Part shown: positions 25,375 to 33,080 of the stretch, in pieces
Position numbering within the stretch: position 1 is the stretch's first letter
Layout: each line of letters opens with the position of its first letter
Assembly: GCA_012270995.1 (NCBI GenBank)
Contig: JAAXHG010000164.1
Location: forward strand, 1 to 51,644
DNA: 51,644 nucleotides
Direction of reading: 5' to 3'
From: Vicinamibacteraceae bacterium
GTDB lineage: Bacteria > Acidobacteriota > Thermoanaerobaculia > Multivoradales > Multivoraceae
Made by a program: the position numbers and the translations under genes
The notes under the pieces: model-generated
Told to the model about the DNA's origin: nothing
What the model saw: only the letters and a program-made list of their open reading frames with translations
The model's database searches: none

Positions 25375-25886
25375 GGCGACCTTGGACGTGTGGCGGGGAG
25401 CGCTGGGCCCTCGCCCGCAAGGGCGGAGACGATAACGGCATCGGGGTTCTCGTAGCGCCTGGACTCGGGATGGCTCGCGTCGCCGTAGGTCAGCCGCTTC
25501 CCGTCGTACCGGCCTGCCCAGGAGGCGACCGTTGCCCGATGCCTGGAGGTGGCCTGGAGCAGATGCAACGGCTCGAGTTCCAGGCCGGTGCTGAAGAGGA
25601 GTTCGGTGTTGTCTAGCAGCAGCACATCGCCAGCGCGGTCGTCGACGAGGTCGTGCAGAAACCTGGGGGCGTTCACCGCTCGCCTGCTCGGCGGAAGCTC
25701 CAGTAGTCGCTCCGAGAGGGAGAGGCCGACGTTGACGACCGGCCAGTCGTGCTCCTCCGCCAGCGCCCGCAGCGCTTGAGTCTTCCCGCTTCGCGGAGGT
25801 CCGACCACGAGCATGAGCCGATGATAGAGGTTGTCGAGCGATGGAATGCTCGCTGCGATCCGGTGGGGCAGAGGGTCCATGATCAC
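25371..25886 (-). CDS. brxF: BREX-3 small P-loop protein BrxF
   Basis: A ~170-aa P-loop protein that pairs with BrxC in type 3 BREX. It has Walker A MLVVGPPRSGKTQALRAL (about 25-42) and Walker B GDVLLLDNTELLF. A C-terminal strand-rich end follows (GRYDGKRLTYGDASHPE). GTG at 25886 overlaps the upstream gene stop (GTGA), and ATG at 25880 is an alternative start. The stop overlaps brxC by four bases. Its presence is what ties this operon to BREX type 3 rather than type 1 or 2. Confidence 0.85.
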   Translation of the reverse strand: MIMDPLPHRIAASIPSLDNLYHRLMLVVGPPRSGKTQALRALAEEHDWPVVNVGLSLSERLLELPPSRRAVNAPRFLHDLVDDRAGDVLLLDNTELLFSTGLELEPLHLLQATSRHRATVASWAGRYDGKRLTYGDASHPESRRYENPDAVIVSALAGEGPALPATRPRSP

Positions 25887-28800
25887 GCGTCGAACACTGG
25901 TCCGACCGACGGCAGGCGGTTTGCTATCTTGCCGCTTCGGTCAAGACGCTTCGCCTCGTCCTCGAACGATCGGGCGATCCTCTCAAGGATGCGGCGCATT
26001 CGCGGGTACTCGACCATGTCGGCCGCCAGTCGTTGGTATGTCTGCGCCATTGCCCGCTCCTGGTCGCCCCCCAACTCGAAACTCATCGTTACTCCGCGGG
26101 CGTTGTAGGCGCCCGTCCGAAACCCTGTGTCGATGTCGTCGGATGCGATCCACTCGATGGCCTCCGCCACCTCCATGCGCGGCCGGGCAACACCGTCCTT
26201 GGCGGAAGCTCGTGCCAGCCATTCGCCGATCATGCAGTCCGCAATAGCTCCGCGGTCGAGGTCCGCACACTGGCTTCGGGCGTCTGTCAGCCACGTTTTG
26301 AGCTCATCCAAGTTCACTTCGCCGTCGCGGCTGCCTGGAAGGACCTGAATTTCTGTCAGGACCTCGTAGGCGCCTGTCCCGACTGCGGCTCGTTGCCCCG
26401 GGTCCTCCACTCTCCACGGAGATCGGTCCTCCTCGTCGTTCTTGGGGCTGAAGGCTAGGGCGACCAACTGCGTGAAGAGACTCGGCGCCTCAAGGAGACG
26501 CCTCTGGAGATTGGGACAACCGTGCTCCGAGTATCGAAGGAGCAGAAAGAACGCGAACTCGATCTCGGCAAGCTCCGACACCTTGACATCGGCGCGACGC
26601 TCCAGCTGCTGGAGCGTCTGGCCGAGGCTGTAGTTGTTCGGGAGGGCTTCGGCTTCGTGCCTCACGATCGCCCAAAGAAGGCGAAGGAGGCGCTGTGTCC
26701 CGATGTCCGGCACTCTGCGGTTCACTGCGCCGAAAGCGACCGCCGGCCGCTCGGCCTCGATCAGCCTGTCGATCAACTCTCTCAGCTCGTCGGGGCTTTC
26801 TGCGTGGCGGCTTGCCTCCACTTGCTGCCAGTAGGACTTGCCGAACTGCTCGTCCTCCTCGTCGAGCAGACGCCAGGTCTCGCCCCGAAACGGCATCGAG
26901 AGAAGAAGGTCGAGCCGCGTCGAATCGTCCCCGGCGTCGCGCTGGCCCTGAACAAGCTCCTTGCACGTTCCAGGATCAGCGGTCGATAGGAGTCCCGTCA
27001 GACACTCCAGGTAGGGGTCGCCGGTCGTGCCTCTGTGTGCCAGGAGGTGGTCCGAAAAATCCTTGACTTCCGTGGCGTCGAGGATGGAGCCGAGGAGGTA
27101 ACCGACCAGACGTGGAGCCTCACAAGTGGCCACGAGACGAAGCAGCCCGGTCGACCCTTGGTCGTCGAGGATCTCGCGCAGTCCGGCAATCCGGAGGCTT
27201 CGGATGCGGTTGTCCAGTTGACTGTAGTCGAATCCCCCGGTCGTCTGTCCGATCTCAGGGTCCTTTGAGGCGAACAACCAGAGGTTGCGAGGCACCGAGT
27301 CAGTTGGAGTCAGGCGCTTCAGTGTGCCGCTCGCGCGCTCGCCGTCGAGAGCCGGATAGTGCTTGCGTATGCGGTCTTGCAACACCGTTTTCGCGTCGTC
27401 CGACGCGCTCACTGTCCACTCGTTGATCAGGTCCCAGATTCGCGTCTGGGCACTTTCCGAAAAGGACTCAAGGTGGCCCACGAGGTCCGCCAGCGTTCTC
27501 TCATCCTGCGGCGTCCAGTTCAACAGCATCTCGCGCGCCGCTTCGACAGCGCGGAAGGCGTCACGGCGGAGCGCTCCGTCTCCTGCGGAGGACTTATCGC
27601 CACGCCATTTCGGCACTGGGTTCGGTACCAGCCAATCGTGGCGGCGCGGCACCAGGCCAACGCAGAGGCGCCAGCCCACTCGTGGCCTGTACTTGACGAT
27701 CTGCTTGATGGTCTCGAGCCTTTCGTCCAGTGGCGCCACCGTTTGCGGCATCCATGATCGGAAGAGAGAGAAGAGGGAAGCGATGGGGGTGTTCATGTTG
27801 CGGTCCGAGATCTTCTGCTCGGACAGATGCGCAAGTACGCTGGCGATCCGGGGCAGTAGGCCCGGAAACCAGGCGAGACACTCAAGAGCCCAAAGCAAGT
27901 CGGTGCGCGGGCAGTCTTGTCGTATCTCGTCGCAGCCCAGTGGCTTCAGGAACTCGAACACGGCTGGATTGTCGGTTGCGAGATCCTCCTCCAGAAGATC
28001 GAGAAACCCATCGGGCGCGGCTTCTGCGTAGCCCCGGAGATCGGTCTTGTGGGACAGGAGCGTCTCCAGTGTGAGCGGTGCGAGGAGGCGTTGCACCAAC
28101 GTCGCCACTCTCTGTTCGGTGTCACTCCCTAACCGATGATCGAACAGTCGCTCGCCGTACTCGGCTAGCAAGATCAGGGTGTCTCTGACGCCGTTGCGAA
28201 GAGCTTCCGAGTGCACTCGGACCTTCTGATGCACGGCGGCCATCCAGCGGTCTTCGGGCGGCAGGTCAAGTGCTGGATCCCGCTCGGAGAGGACGCTCTC
28301 GGCGACGGCGAAGAAGTCGTCCAGGTTCTCTTGCGTCACGACCGGAGCAACCGAGAAGAGCGCGTCGACCCGAGAGCACACGCCCCGGTACTGGCCGATC
28401 GACCAGACGGGCGCGTCGTCCAGGTTCAGCAGTCGGAGCACTGCCGCTTCGACCTGTTCGTGCCCGGTTCCCGCGACGCGACAGACTGCGTGCCGGTCTG
28501 CTTCGCTGCCTGCGTTCCATGCGCCGACGAGAGCGGGTGCGACTGCCGCGTCGAGATTCTCGGAACTCAGCGTCCAGTCCGCTCGTTGAACTTCTGGAGT
28601 CGTTGAGAGCCTTCTGCGGAGGATGGTCGGGGATCGAGCCGTGTCGAGGGCCAGTTGATCCACTCTCGCCCCAGAGATGTTCATCGCGGCGAGAGCCTTC
28701 GCGAACTCGGCGGGAGTCACGAGGCCGAGTTCAACGTCTCGTTGCTGGTCGATGAGCCCCACGGCGTTGGAGTGCTCGATTGCTACGCAGCACCACGTCT

Positions 28801-28903
28801 TTCGCCAGGGGGCGAGGCAACGTTCGACCTCGGCGTTGCCTGCGACTGCCAGCAGCCGGTCTTGCGGATCGTCTTCCTTACGCTCGGAGGGAACGTGATC
28901 CAT
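25883..28903 (-). CDS. Large helical protein, N-terminally truncated; first gene of the defence operon
   Basis: A 1006-aa frame of helical repeats with no NTPase motif. Segments such as QIVKYRPRVGWRLCVGLVPR and NPVPKWRGD, and LAPWRKTWCCVAIEHSNAV near the start, recall the long sensor regions behind the ATPase or effector domain of large STAND-like or Avs-like defence proteins (recall, not a search). Protein-like sequence stays in frame upstream of the first ATG as far as 29041 but has no start codon, so the N-terminal enzymatic domain has been lost. It overlaps brxF by four bases (GTGA). It may be expressed as a remnant or be dead. Confidence 0.55.
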   Translation of the reverse strand: MDHVPSERKEDDPQDRLLAVAGNAEVERCLAPWRKTWCCVAIEHSNAVGLIDQQRDVELGLVTPAEFAKALAAMNISGARVDQLALDTARSPTILRRRLSTTPEVQRADWTLSSENLDAAVAPALVGAWNAGSEADRHAVCRVAGTGHEQVEAAVLRLLNLDDAPVWSIGQYRGVCSRVDALFSVAPVVTQENLDDFFAVAESVLSERDPALDLPPEDRWMAAVHQKVRVHSEALRNGVRDTLILLAEYGERLFDHRLGSDTEQRVATLVQRLLAPLTLETLLSHKTDLRGYAEAAPDGFLDLLEEDLATDNPAVFEFLKPLGCDEIRQDCPRTDLLWALECLAWFPGLLPRIASVLAHLSEQKISDRNMNTPIASLFSLFRSWMPQTVAPLDERLETIKQIVKYRPRVGWRLCVGLVPRRHDWLVPNPVPKWRGDKSSAGDGALRRDAFRAVEAAREMLLNWTPQDERTLADLVGHLESFSESAQTRIWDLINEWTVSASDDAKTVLQDRIRKHYPALDGERASGTLKRLTPTDSVPRNLWLFASKDPEIGQTTGGFDYSQLDNRIRSLRIAGLREILDDQGSTGLLRLVATCEAPRLVGYLLGSILDATEVKDFSDHLLAHRGTTGDPYLECLTGLLSTADPGTCKELVQGQRDAGDDSTRLDLLLSMPFRGETWRLLDEEDEQFGKSYWQQVEASRHAESPDELRELIDRLIEAERPAVAFGAVNRRVPDIGTQRLLRLLWAIVRHEAEALPNNYSLGQTLQQLERRADVKVSELAEIEFAFFLLLRYSEHGCPNLQRRLLEAPSLFTQLVALAFSPKNDEEDRSPWRVEDPGQRAAVGTGAYEVLTEIQVLPGSRDGEVNLDELKTWLTDARSQCADLDRGAIADCMIGEWLARASAKDGVARPRMEVAEAIEWIASDDIDTGFRTGAYNARGVTMSFELGGDQERAMAQTYQRLAADMVEYPRMRRILERIARSFEDEAKRLDRSGKIANRLPSVGPVFDA

Positions 28904-29041
28904 GAACGAAGTCAGCCGGTGGACCGCGTCGGTACGGTGAAAGACGACCGCCTGGTCCAGCTGGCGCCTTGGCGACGGGCTTTCGACCTTCAGGAGGGGT
29001 GCAACCGACGTCGCACCCGCCGTGCCGCCGCGCGGCGCCGC
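28904..29041 (-). other. In-frame open stretch: truncation junction of the defence operon
   Basis: From the TonB receptor stop (29042-29044) to the first ATG of the large protein (28903) there are 46 sense codons in the same frame. The last ~20 read as plausible continuation (LDQAVVFHRTDAVHRLTSFM), while those next to the stop are GC-rich and repeat-poor. This places a recombination joint between about 28980 and 29041. Confidence 0.6.
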
Positions 29042-31828
29042 CTAGAAGTGGAAGCGCGCCCCGATTCGCCAGACCCGACCGCGTATCAGCCGCCTCGGGG
29101 CGCCGAAGGGCCTGTCGCTGTTCAGGGTCTGTTCGGCTTCGACGACCGTGTCGGCGTTGCCGACGTTGAAGACATCGATGCCGACGCCGAGCCTGCGGTT
29201 ATTGCCGATGTTGAAGTCCTTCTCCACCCTCAGATCGAGGTTGATGCCGTCGTCGAGACGGAAGGAGCCCGCCGGATAGCCGTAGATGTCCGAAGTCTGA
29301 TCGACGTCTTCCACCCTGATGAGCTGGTTGTAGGTGTTGCCCGAGAAGTAGCTGAGGTAGCCGCCGACGACGACCCCGCCCGGGAGTCGGGCGTTGCCCA
29401 GAACCTTGATCAGGTGCGTTGGATCGATCGTCAGGTTGCCGTAGGCGTTGATCTGGTCGTTCGGGTCGCGGAAGAAGGTCGAACTGCCGAGCTGGGAGCC
29501 TCTTCCTTCCAGGAACTCGTACCAGGCGTTGTTGTCGCTGCCTCTTGCCTCGCCGTAGGTCCACGAAGCCTGCATCTGCCAGTTGTTGCGCCACCGCCTG
29601 GCGAGGCTTGCCGTGATCCCGGCGTACTTGCGGATCTTCCTGAAGCAGGTGAGCTCCTTGTAGGCCTGCCCGTAGTCCTGGCAGTGGTTGACGTTCGTGA
29701 AGTAGTACCGGTTCTCGCCCTCGTTCGTCTGGTTGAAGACGTTGAAGGTCCGTCCACTGTCGGGATCCGTGTACCGCGTGGGTTCGAACTCGCCGGTGAG
29801 ATTCACGCCGTCCAGGAAGTCGTCGTTCGTGCGATAGGTCGCCGTGATGTCGAGCGAGACGGTACGCGAAAGGACCTTCTCCCAGCCCACGTCCAGGGCG
29901 TCCATGTAGGGCACGTTGAGACTGTCGTCGATCGTCCACTGGCCGGGACCTCGCCCTTCGGTGAAGTCGTGCTCCCAGACCTGGTCGTCGGCGTTCCAGA
30001 TGTAGCCCGTCACGTTGCTCTCGGGTGCCAGCCGGCTGTAGAACAGCGAGATGACCTGGTGGAAGTAGCGCCCCCAGTGGGCCTTCAGCACGGAGTCGTT
30101 GTCGTTGCCGAGGTTGACGTTCAGTCCGATGCGCGGCGCGATCCCGAGGCCGGGCGTGAACACGCTGCCCTGATCGAAGCGGACGCCGTTCACGTCCGAC
30201 TCGACGGCCCCGCGCCAGTAGTTGGCCCGCAGGCCGAGGTTCAGCCTCACCCGGTCGTTGATTCCCCAGGAGTCCTGCACGTAGCCGACCATCTTGTCGG
30301 TGTCGGCATAGGTGTCGTAACCGGTGCTCTCGAAGAGGATGTAGTTCTCGCCGGCGTAGTCCTCGTAGAACTTGCCGCCCGCGTACTGGTTGAGCGTGTT
30401 GACCAGCGTGTTCTGCAGCTCGACGCCGAACTTGAAGTCGTGCTCGCCGCGGATGAAGTCATCCGTGAAGTGGCTGACCGAGGCAATGAGCTGGTAGCGC
30501 TCCCGGTTGGCATTGAAGGGCCCCCACCAGTTCTCGGTAAGGCGGTCTTCATAGATGTCGTAGCGGGCGGGTGTATCGCCGCCGTCGGGCGTCTCGGACT
30601 GACGCTGGCGATAGCCGCCGAACTTCAGATCGAGCAGCGTGTCCTGGGACAGCATGTCCGTGTAGTTGAAGTTGAACAGGTACTGGGTCCCCTCCAGGCT
30701 GACGGTGGCTCCGGGGGCGATGAAGTCACCCTCGTCCGCGCCCTGGTAGGCCTGGTCGCGGGTGCTGTACTCGAGCATGCCGCTGAAGATCTTCTCCTGT
30801 GTCGGCGTCCAGTTGATCTTGCCGAGGAAGCGGGGCCTCTCGTTGGTCGGGGCGTTGACATGGTCGCCGCTGGCCTTCGAGTCCTGCTGGTAGTACTTGA
30901 ACGAGGTGAAGAACCACGCCTTGTCGCGCTGCACCGGTCCGCCGATGTCGAAGTGGACTTCCGTATCCGTGCGGTCGCTGCCGCTGCGTTGCAAATCGGG
31001 GTCGTCCGTGTTCTGGGACTGCCAGTCGTTGTCGGCGAGTTGCAGGTCGACCAGACCGTTCATGTCGTTCGAGCCCTGCTTCGTCGTCACGTTGACGATC
31101 ACGCCGGTGTAGCCGCCGTACTCGGCCGAGGCGCCGGCGCCGAGGACGGTAACGTCCTCGACTGAGAAGAAGCCGAGAGGCACCTCGCTCTCGCCCGCCT
31201 CCGGGCTGTTGATGATGACGCCGTCGACCGAGAACTGGACGCCCATGCCGGGCGAGCCGAAGGCTGAAGGTTGCCTGCCGTCCGCGTTCTGGGAGTGGAC
31301 GCCGGGAGCCAACTGCACGACGCCCCGGATGCTGCGTTGGGTCGGCACCTCCATCAGGATCTCGTTGTTGAGTTCCGTCGTCTGGAGCGTCGAACTGCGC
31401 ACGTCGATGAGCGGTGAGCCCTCGACGATGATGATGTCCTCGATGCTCCCCAACTGCATCGTCAGGTCGACAGTCAGGGTCTGGTTGACGGTGAGGACGA
31501 TGTCCTCCTGCTGCGCGGTCGAGAAGCCCTCGATCGAGGCAGCGACGTTGTAGGTGGACGGCAGCAGAGCGACGAAGCGGTAGCGGCCGTTCGCGTCCGT
31601 CATCGTTTCGCTGGTCGCGCCGAGTTCTCCCGACGTGAGCGTGACGTTGACGCCCGGCATGCGGTCGCCGTTGGGGTCCGTGATGGTGCCGGTGATCGAG
31701 CCGCGCTCGATCGACTGTGCCCATCCTGCCGTGGCAGTGAAGACGAGGAGCACCCCCATGCAGATGAACCGTGTGACTCCTGCCGTGGGGGCAAGGGCGC
31801 GAGAACTCGTGGTCCTGCGGTGCTTCAT
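29042..31828 (-). CDS. Oar-like TonB-dependent outer-membrane receptor with carboxypeptidase-regulatory domain
   Basis: A 928-aa outer-membrane receptor. A signal peptide (ICMGVLLVFTATAGWAQ) is followed by a carboxypeptidase D-type regulatory domain (GSITGTITDPNGDRMPGVNV, about 42-125). The plug comes next (SPLIDVRSSTLQTTELNN ... GVQFSVDGVIINSPEAG ... YGGYTGVIVNVTTKQGSN) and then a long beta-barrel ending in the C-terminal aromatic RIGARFHF. This CarboxypepD_reg-plug architecture is expanded in Acidobacteriota and often serves oligosaccharide or peptide uptake; the ligand here is unknown. It is monocistronic by spacing, with two palindromes upstream. There is no terminator-like hairpin before the following defence operon, so read-through is possible. 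Confidence 0.9.
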   Translation of the reverse strand: MKHRRTTSSRALAPTAGVTRFICMGVLLVFTATAGWAQSIERGSITGTITDPNGDRMPGVNVTLTSGELGATSETMTDANGRYRFVALLPSTYNVAASIEGFSTAQQEDIVLTVNQTLTVDLTMQLGSIEDIIIVEGSPLIDVRSSTLQTTELNNEILMEVPTQRSIRGVVQLAPGVHSQNADGRQPSAFGSPGMGVQFSVDGVIINSPEAGESEVPLGFFSVEDVTVLGAGASAEYGGYTGVIVNVTTKQGSNDMNGLVDLQLADNDWQSQNTDDPDLQRSGSDRTDTEVHFDIGGPVQRDKAWFFTSFKYYQQDSKASGDHVNAPTNERPRFLGKINWTPTQEKIFSGMLEYSTRDQAYQGADEGDFIAPGATVSLEGTQYLFNFNYTDMLSQDTLLDLKFGGYRQRQSETPDGGDTPARYDIYEDRLTENWWGPFNANRERYQLIASVSHFTDDFIRGEHDFKFGVELQNTLVNTLNQYAGGKFYEDYAGENYILFESTGYDTYADTDKMVGYVQDSWGINDRVRLNLGLRANYWRGAVESDVNGVRFDQGSVFTPGLGIAPRIGLNVNLGNDNDSVLKAHWGRYFHQVISLFYSRLAPESNVTGYIWNADDQVWEHDFTEGRGPGQWTIDDSLNVPYMDALDVGWEKVLSRTVSLDITATYRTNDDFLDGVNLTGEFEPTRYTDPDSGRTFNVFNQTNEGENRYYFTNVNHCQDYGQAYKELTCFRKIRKYAGITASLARRWRNNWQMQASWTYGEARGSDNNAWYEFLEGRGSQLGSSTFFRDPNDQINAYGNLTIDPTHLIKVLGNARLPGGVVVGGYLSYFSGNTYNQLIRVEDVDQTSDIYGYPAGSFRLDDGINLDLRVEKDFNIGNNRRLGVGIDVFNVGNADTVVEAEQTLNSDRPFGAPRRLIRGRVWRIGARFHF

Positions 31829-31919
31829 GACCGTCTTCCTTCCTTGGACTTGCCAGTCTCCTCGTATGACTATGCGCAGACCGGTTCACCGAGCGGCGCC
31901 GGCCGGAGAATCTGTAGCA

Positions 31920-31949
31920 GTGTTACAAACACGTTAGCGTTACTAAACG
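31920..31949. promoter_or_regulatory. Two palindromes upstream of the TonB receptor
   Basis: GTGTT-ACA-AACAC (31920-31932) is a perfect 5-bp inverted repeat, and CGTTAG...CTAAACG (31932-31949) is an imperfect one sharing its edge. The pair is AT-rich in otherwise GC-rich DNA, about 90-120 bp before the receptor ATG and just behind the DHDPS-family gene stop. This arrangement looks like a repressor operator. The regulator is not in the window. Confidence 0.4.
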
Positions 31950-31965
31950 CGGGCGTCAACTGAAT

Positions 31966-32865
31966 TCAGGACGTTGGACAGGGGCGGGTCGCCAGGCGTT
32001 CCCGGATCAACGCGAGCGCCTCGCTGCGGTCGGCCTCGGGCAGGGCCTGCCGGGGCGGCCGCACGGTCTCGGACCCCATCCCGACCTCCGCCTGCACCAG
32101 CTTGATCAACTGGACGAACTCCGGCACGGTGTCCATGCGCAGGAGGGGAAGGAACCAGGCGTACAGTTCGAAGGCCTCCCGGCGCCGGCCCGCCGCGGCC
32201 AGTTCGAACAGTCGAACGGACTCGGCCGGCAGCGCGTTGACCAGGCCCGCGATCCAGCCCGTCGCCCCCGACCACGCGGCTTCGTAGGGCATGTCGTCGA
32301 GGCCGGCGAAGACGTCCAGGCGGTCTCCCAGCAGGGCCTTGACCGCGGTGATCCGCCGGATGTCGCCGCTCGACTCCTTGATCGCCCGCAGGCTGGCGTG
32401 CTCGGCGGCCAGTTCGCCGATGATCTCGGGCAGGATGTCGACCCCGTAGGCGAACGGGTTGTTGTAGAGCATGCACGGCAGGTCCGTGGCCTCGAAGATC
32501 GCCGCGAAGTGACCCCGGGTCTCGTGCATCTTGCCGTTGTGGACGTAGGGCGGAAGCACCATGAGCGCCTCGGCGCCGCGTTCGGCCGAACCCCGGGCGA
32601 TGCGGACGGCCTCGGCGGTGCCGGTTGCGGAGATGCCGGGCATCACGGGCGCCCGGCCGTCGAGAGCGGCGACGCAGGTTTCGACGATCGCCAGCTTCTC
32701 GTCGAACTGGAGGGTGTTGCCCTCGCCCAGCGAGCCGAGCGGCACGATGCCGGTGCAGCCGTGCTCGACGAGCCAGTTGGCGTGCCTTGCGAGGAAGTCG
32801 TGATCGACCGTCAGATCGTCGTTGAACGGCGTTGTGATCGCCGTCATGACACCGCGGAATTCCAT
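31966..32865 (-). CDS. Dihydrodipicolinate synthase/N-acetylneuraminate lyase family protein
   Basis: A 299-aa class I aldolase-fold enzyme. It has the pyruvate/keto-acid loop VPLGSLGEGN (44-50), the catalytic Tyr in CMLYNNPFAYG (Y134) and the Schiff-base Lys in LRAIKESSGD (K163). An AGGAG site precedes the ATG. Housekeeping DapA is possible, but the length and divergent C-terminus suggest a catabolic relative. With a hydroxyproline-type racemase in the same window, a 1-pyrroline-4-hydroxy-2-carboxylate deaminase role is attractive but unproven. It lies directly downstream of a REP-like element on the same strand as the TonB receptor. Confidence 0.85.
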   Translation of the reverse strand: MEFRGVMTAITTPFNDDLTVDHDFLARHANWLVEHGCTGIVPLGSLGEGNTLQFDEKLAIVETCVAALDGRAPVMPGISATGTAEAVRIARGSAERGAEALMVLPPYVHNGKMHETRGHFAAIFEATDLPCMLYNNPFAYGVDILPEIIGELAAEHASLRAIKESSGDIRRITAVKALLGDRLDVFAGLDDMPYEAAWSGATGWIAGLVNALPAESVRLFELAAAGRRREAFELYAWFLPLLRMDTVPEFVQLIKLVQAEVGMGSETVRPPRQALPEADRSEALALIRERLATRPCPTS

Positions 32866-32993
32866 GTTCTGCTCCTGTTCTGACTCCGTAAGTCCTTGGA
32901 TTCCCTGAACGAGCGGCGTCTCCCACAGTCAAGGAGTCTATTTCTTGAACAAGCGTAGCCTTTACAGTTGAGGCAAGTTTGCGGCGAGGTAGA

Positions 32994-33040
32994 TGTCGGT
33001 GCGCCGGCCTTCTGGCCGGCATCTGGCGCGTAGCGCCGGC
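32994..33040 (+). repeat. REP-like two-hairpin element, copy B
   Basis: TGTCGGTGCGCC leads into hairpin 1 at 33003-33020 (GCCGGCC-TTCT-GGCCGGC) and hairpin 2 at 33025-33037 (GGCGC-GTA-GCGCC). It lies between the 891-aa protein stop and the DHDPS-family start. Confidence 0.8.
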
Positions 33041-33080
33041 ACGTCCGGCCACATGCTCGTCGGTCTGAGGCGAAGCCTCG

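Noticed and set aside
28655..31165. 836-codon open frame on the + strand
   Set aside because: Antisense to the TonB receptor, Val/Arg/Asp-rich with no motif.
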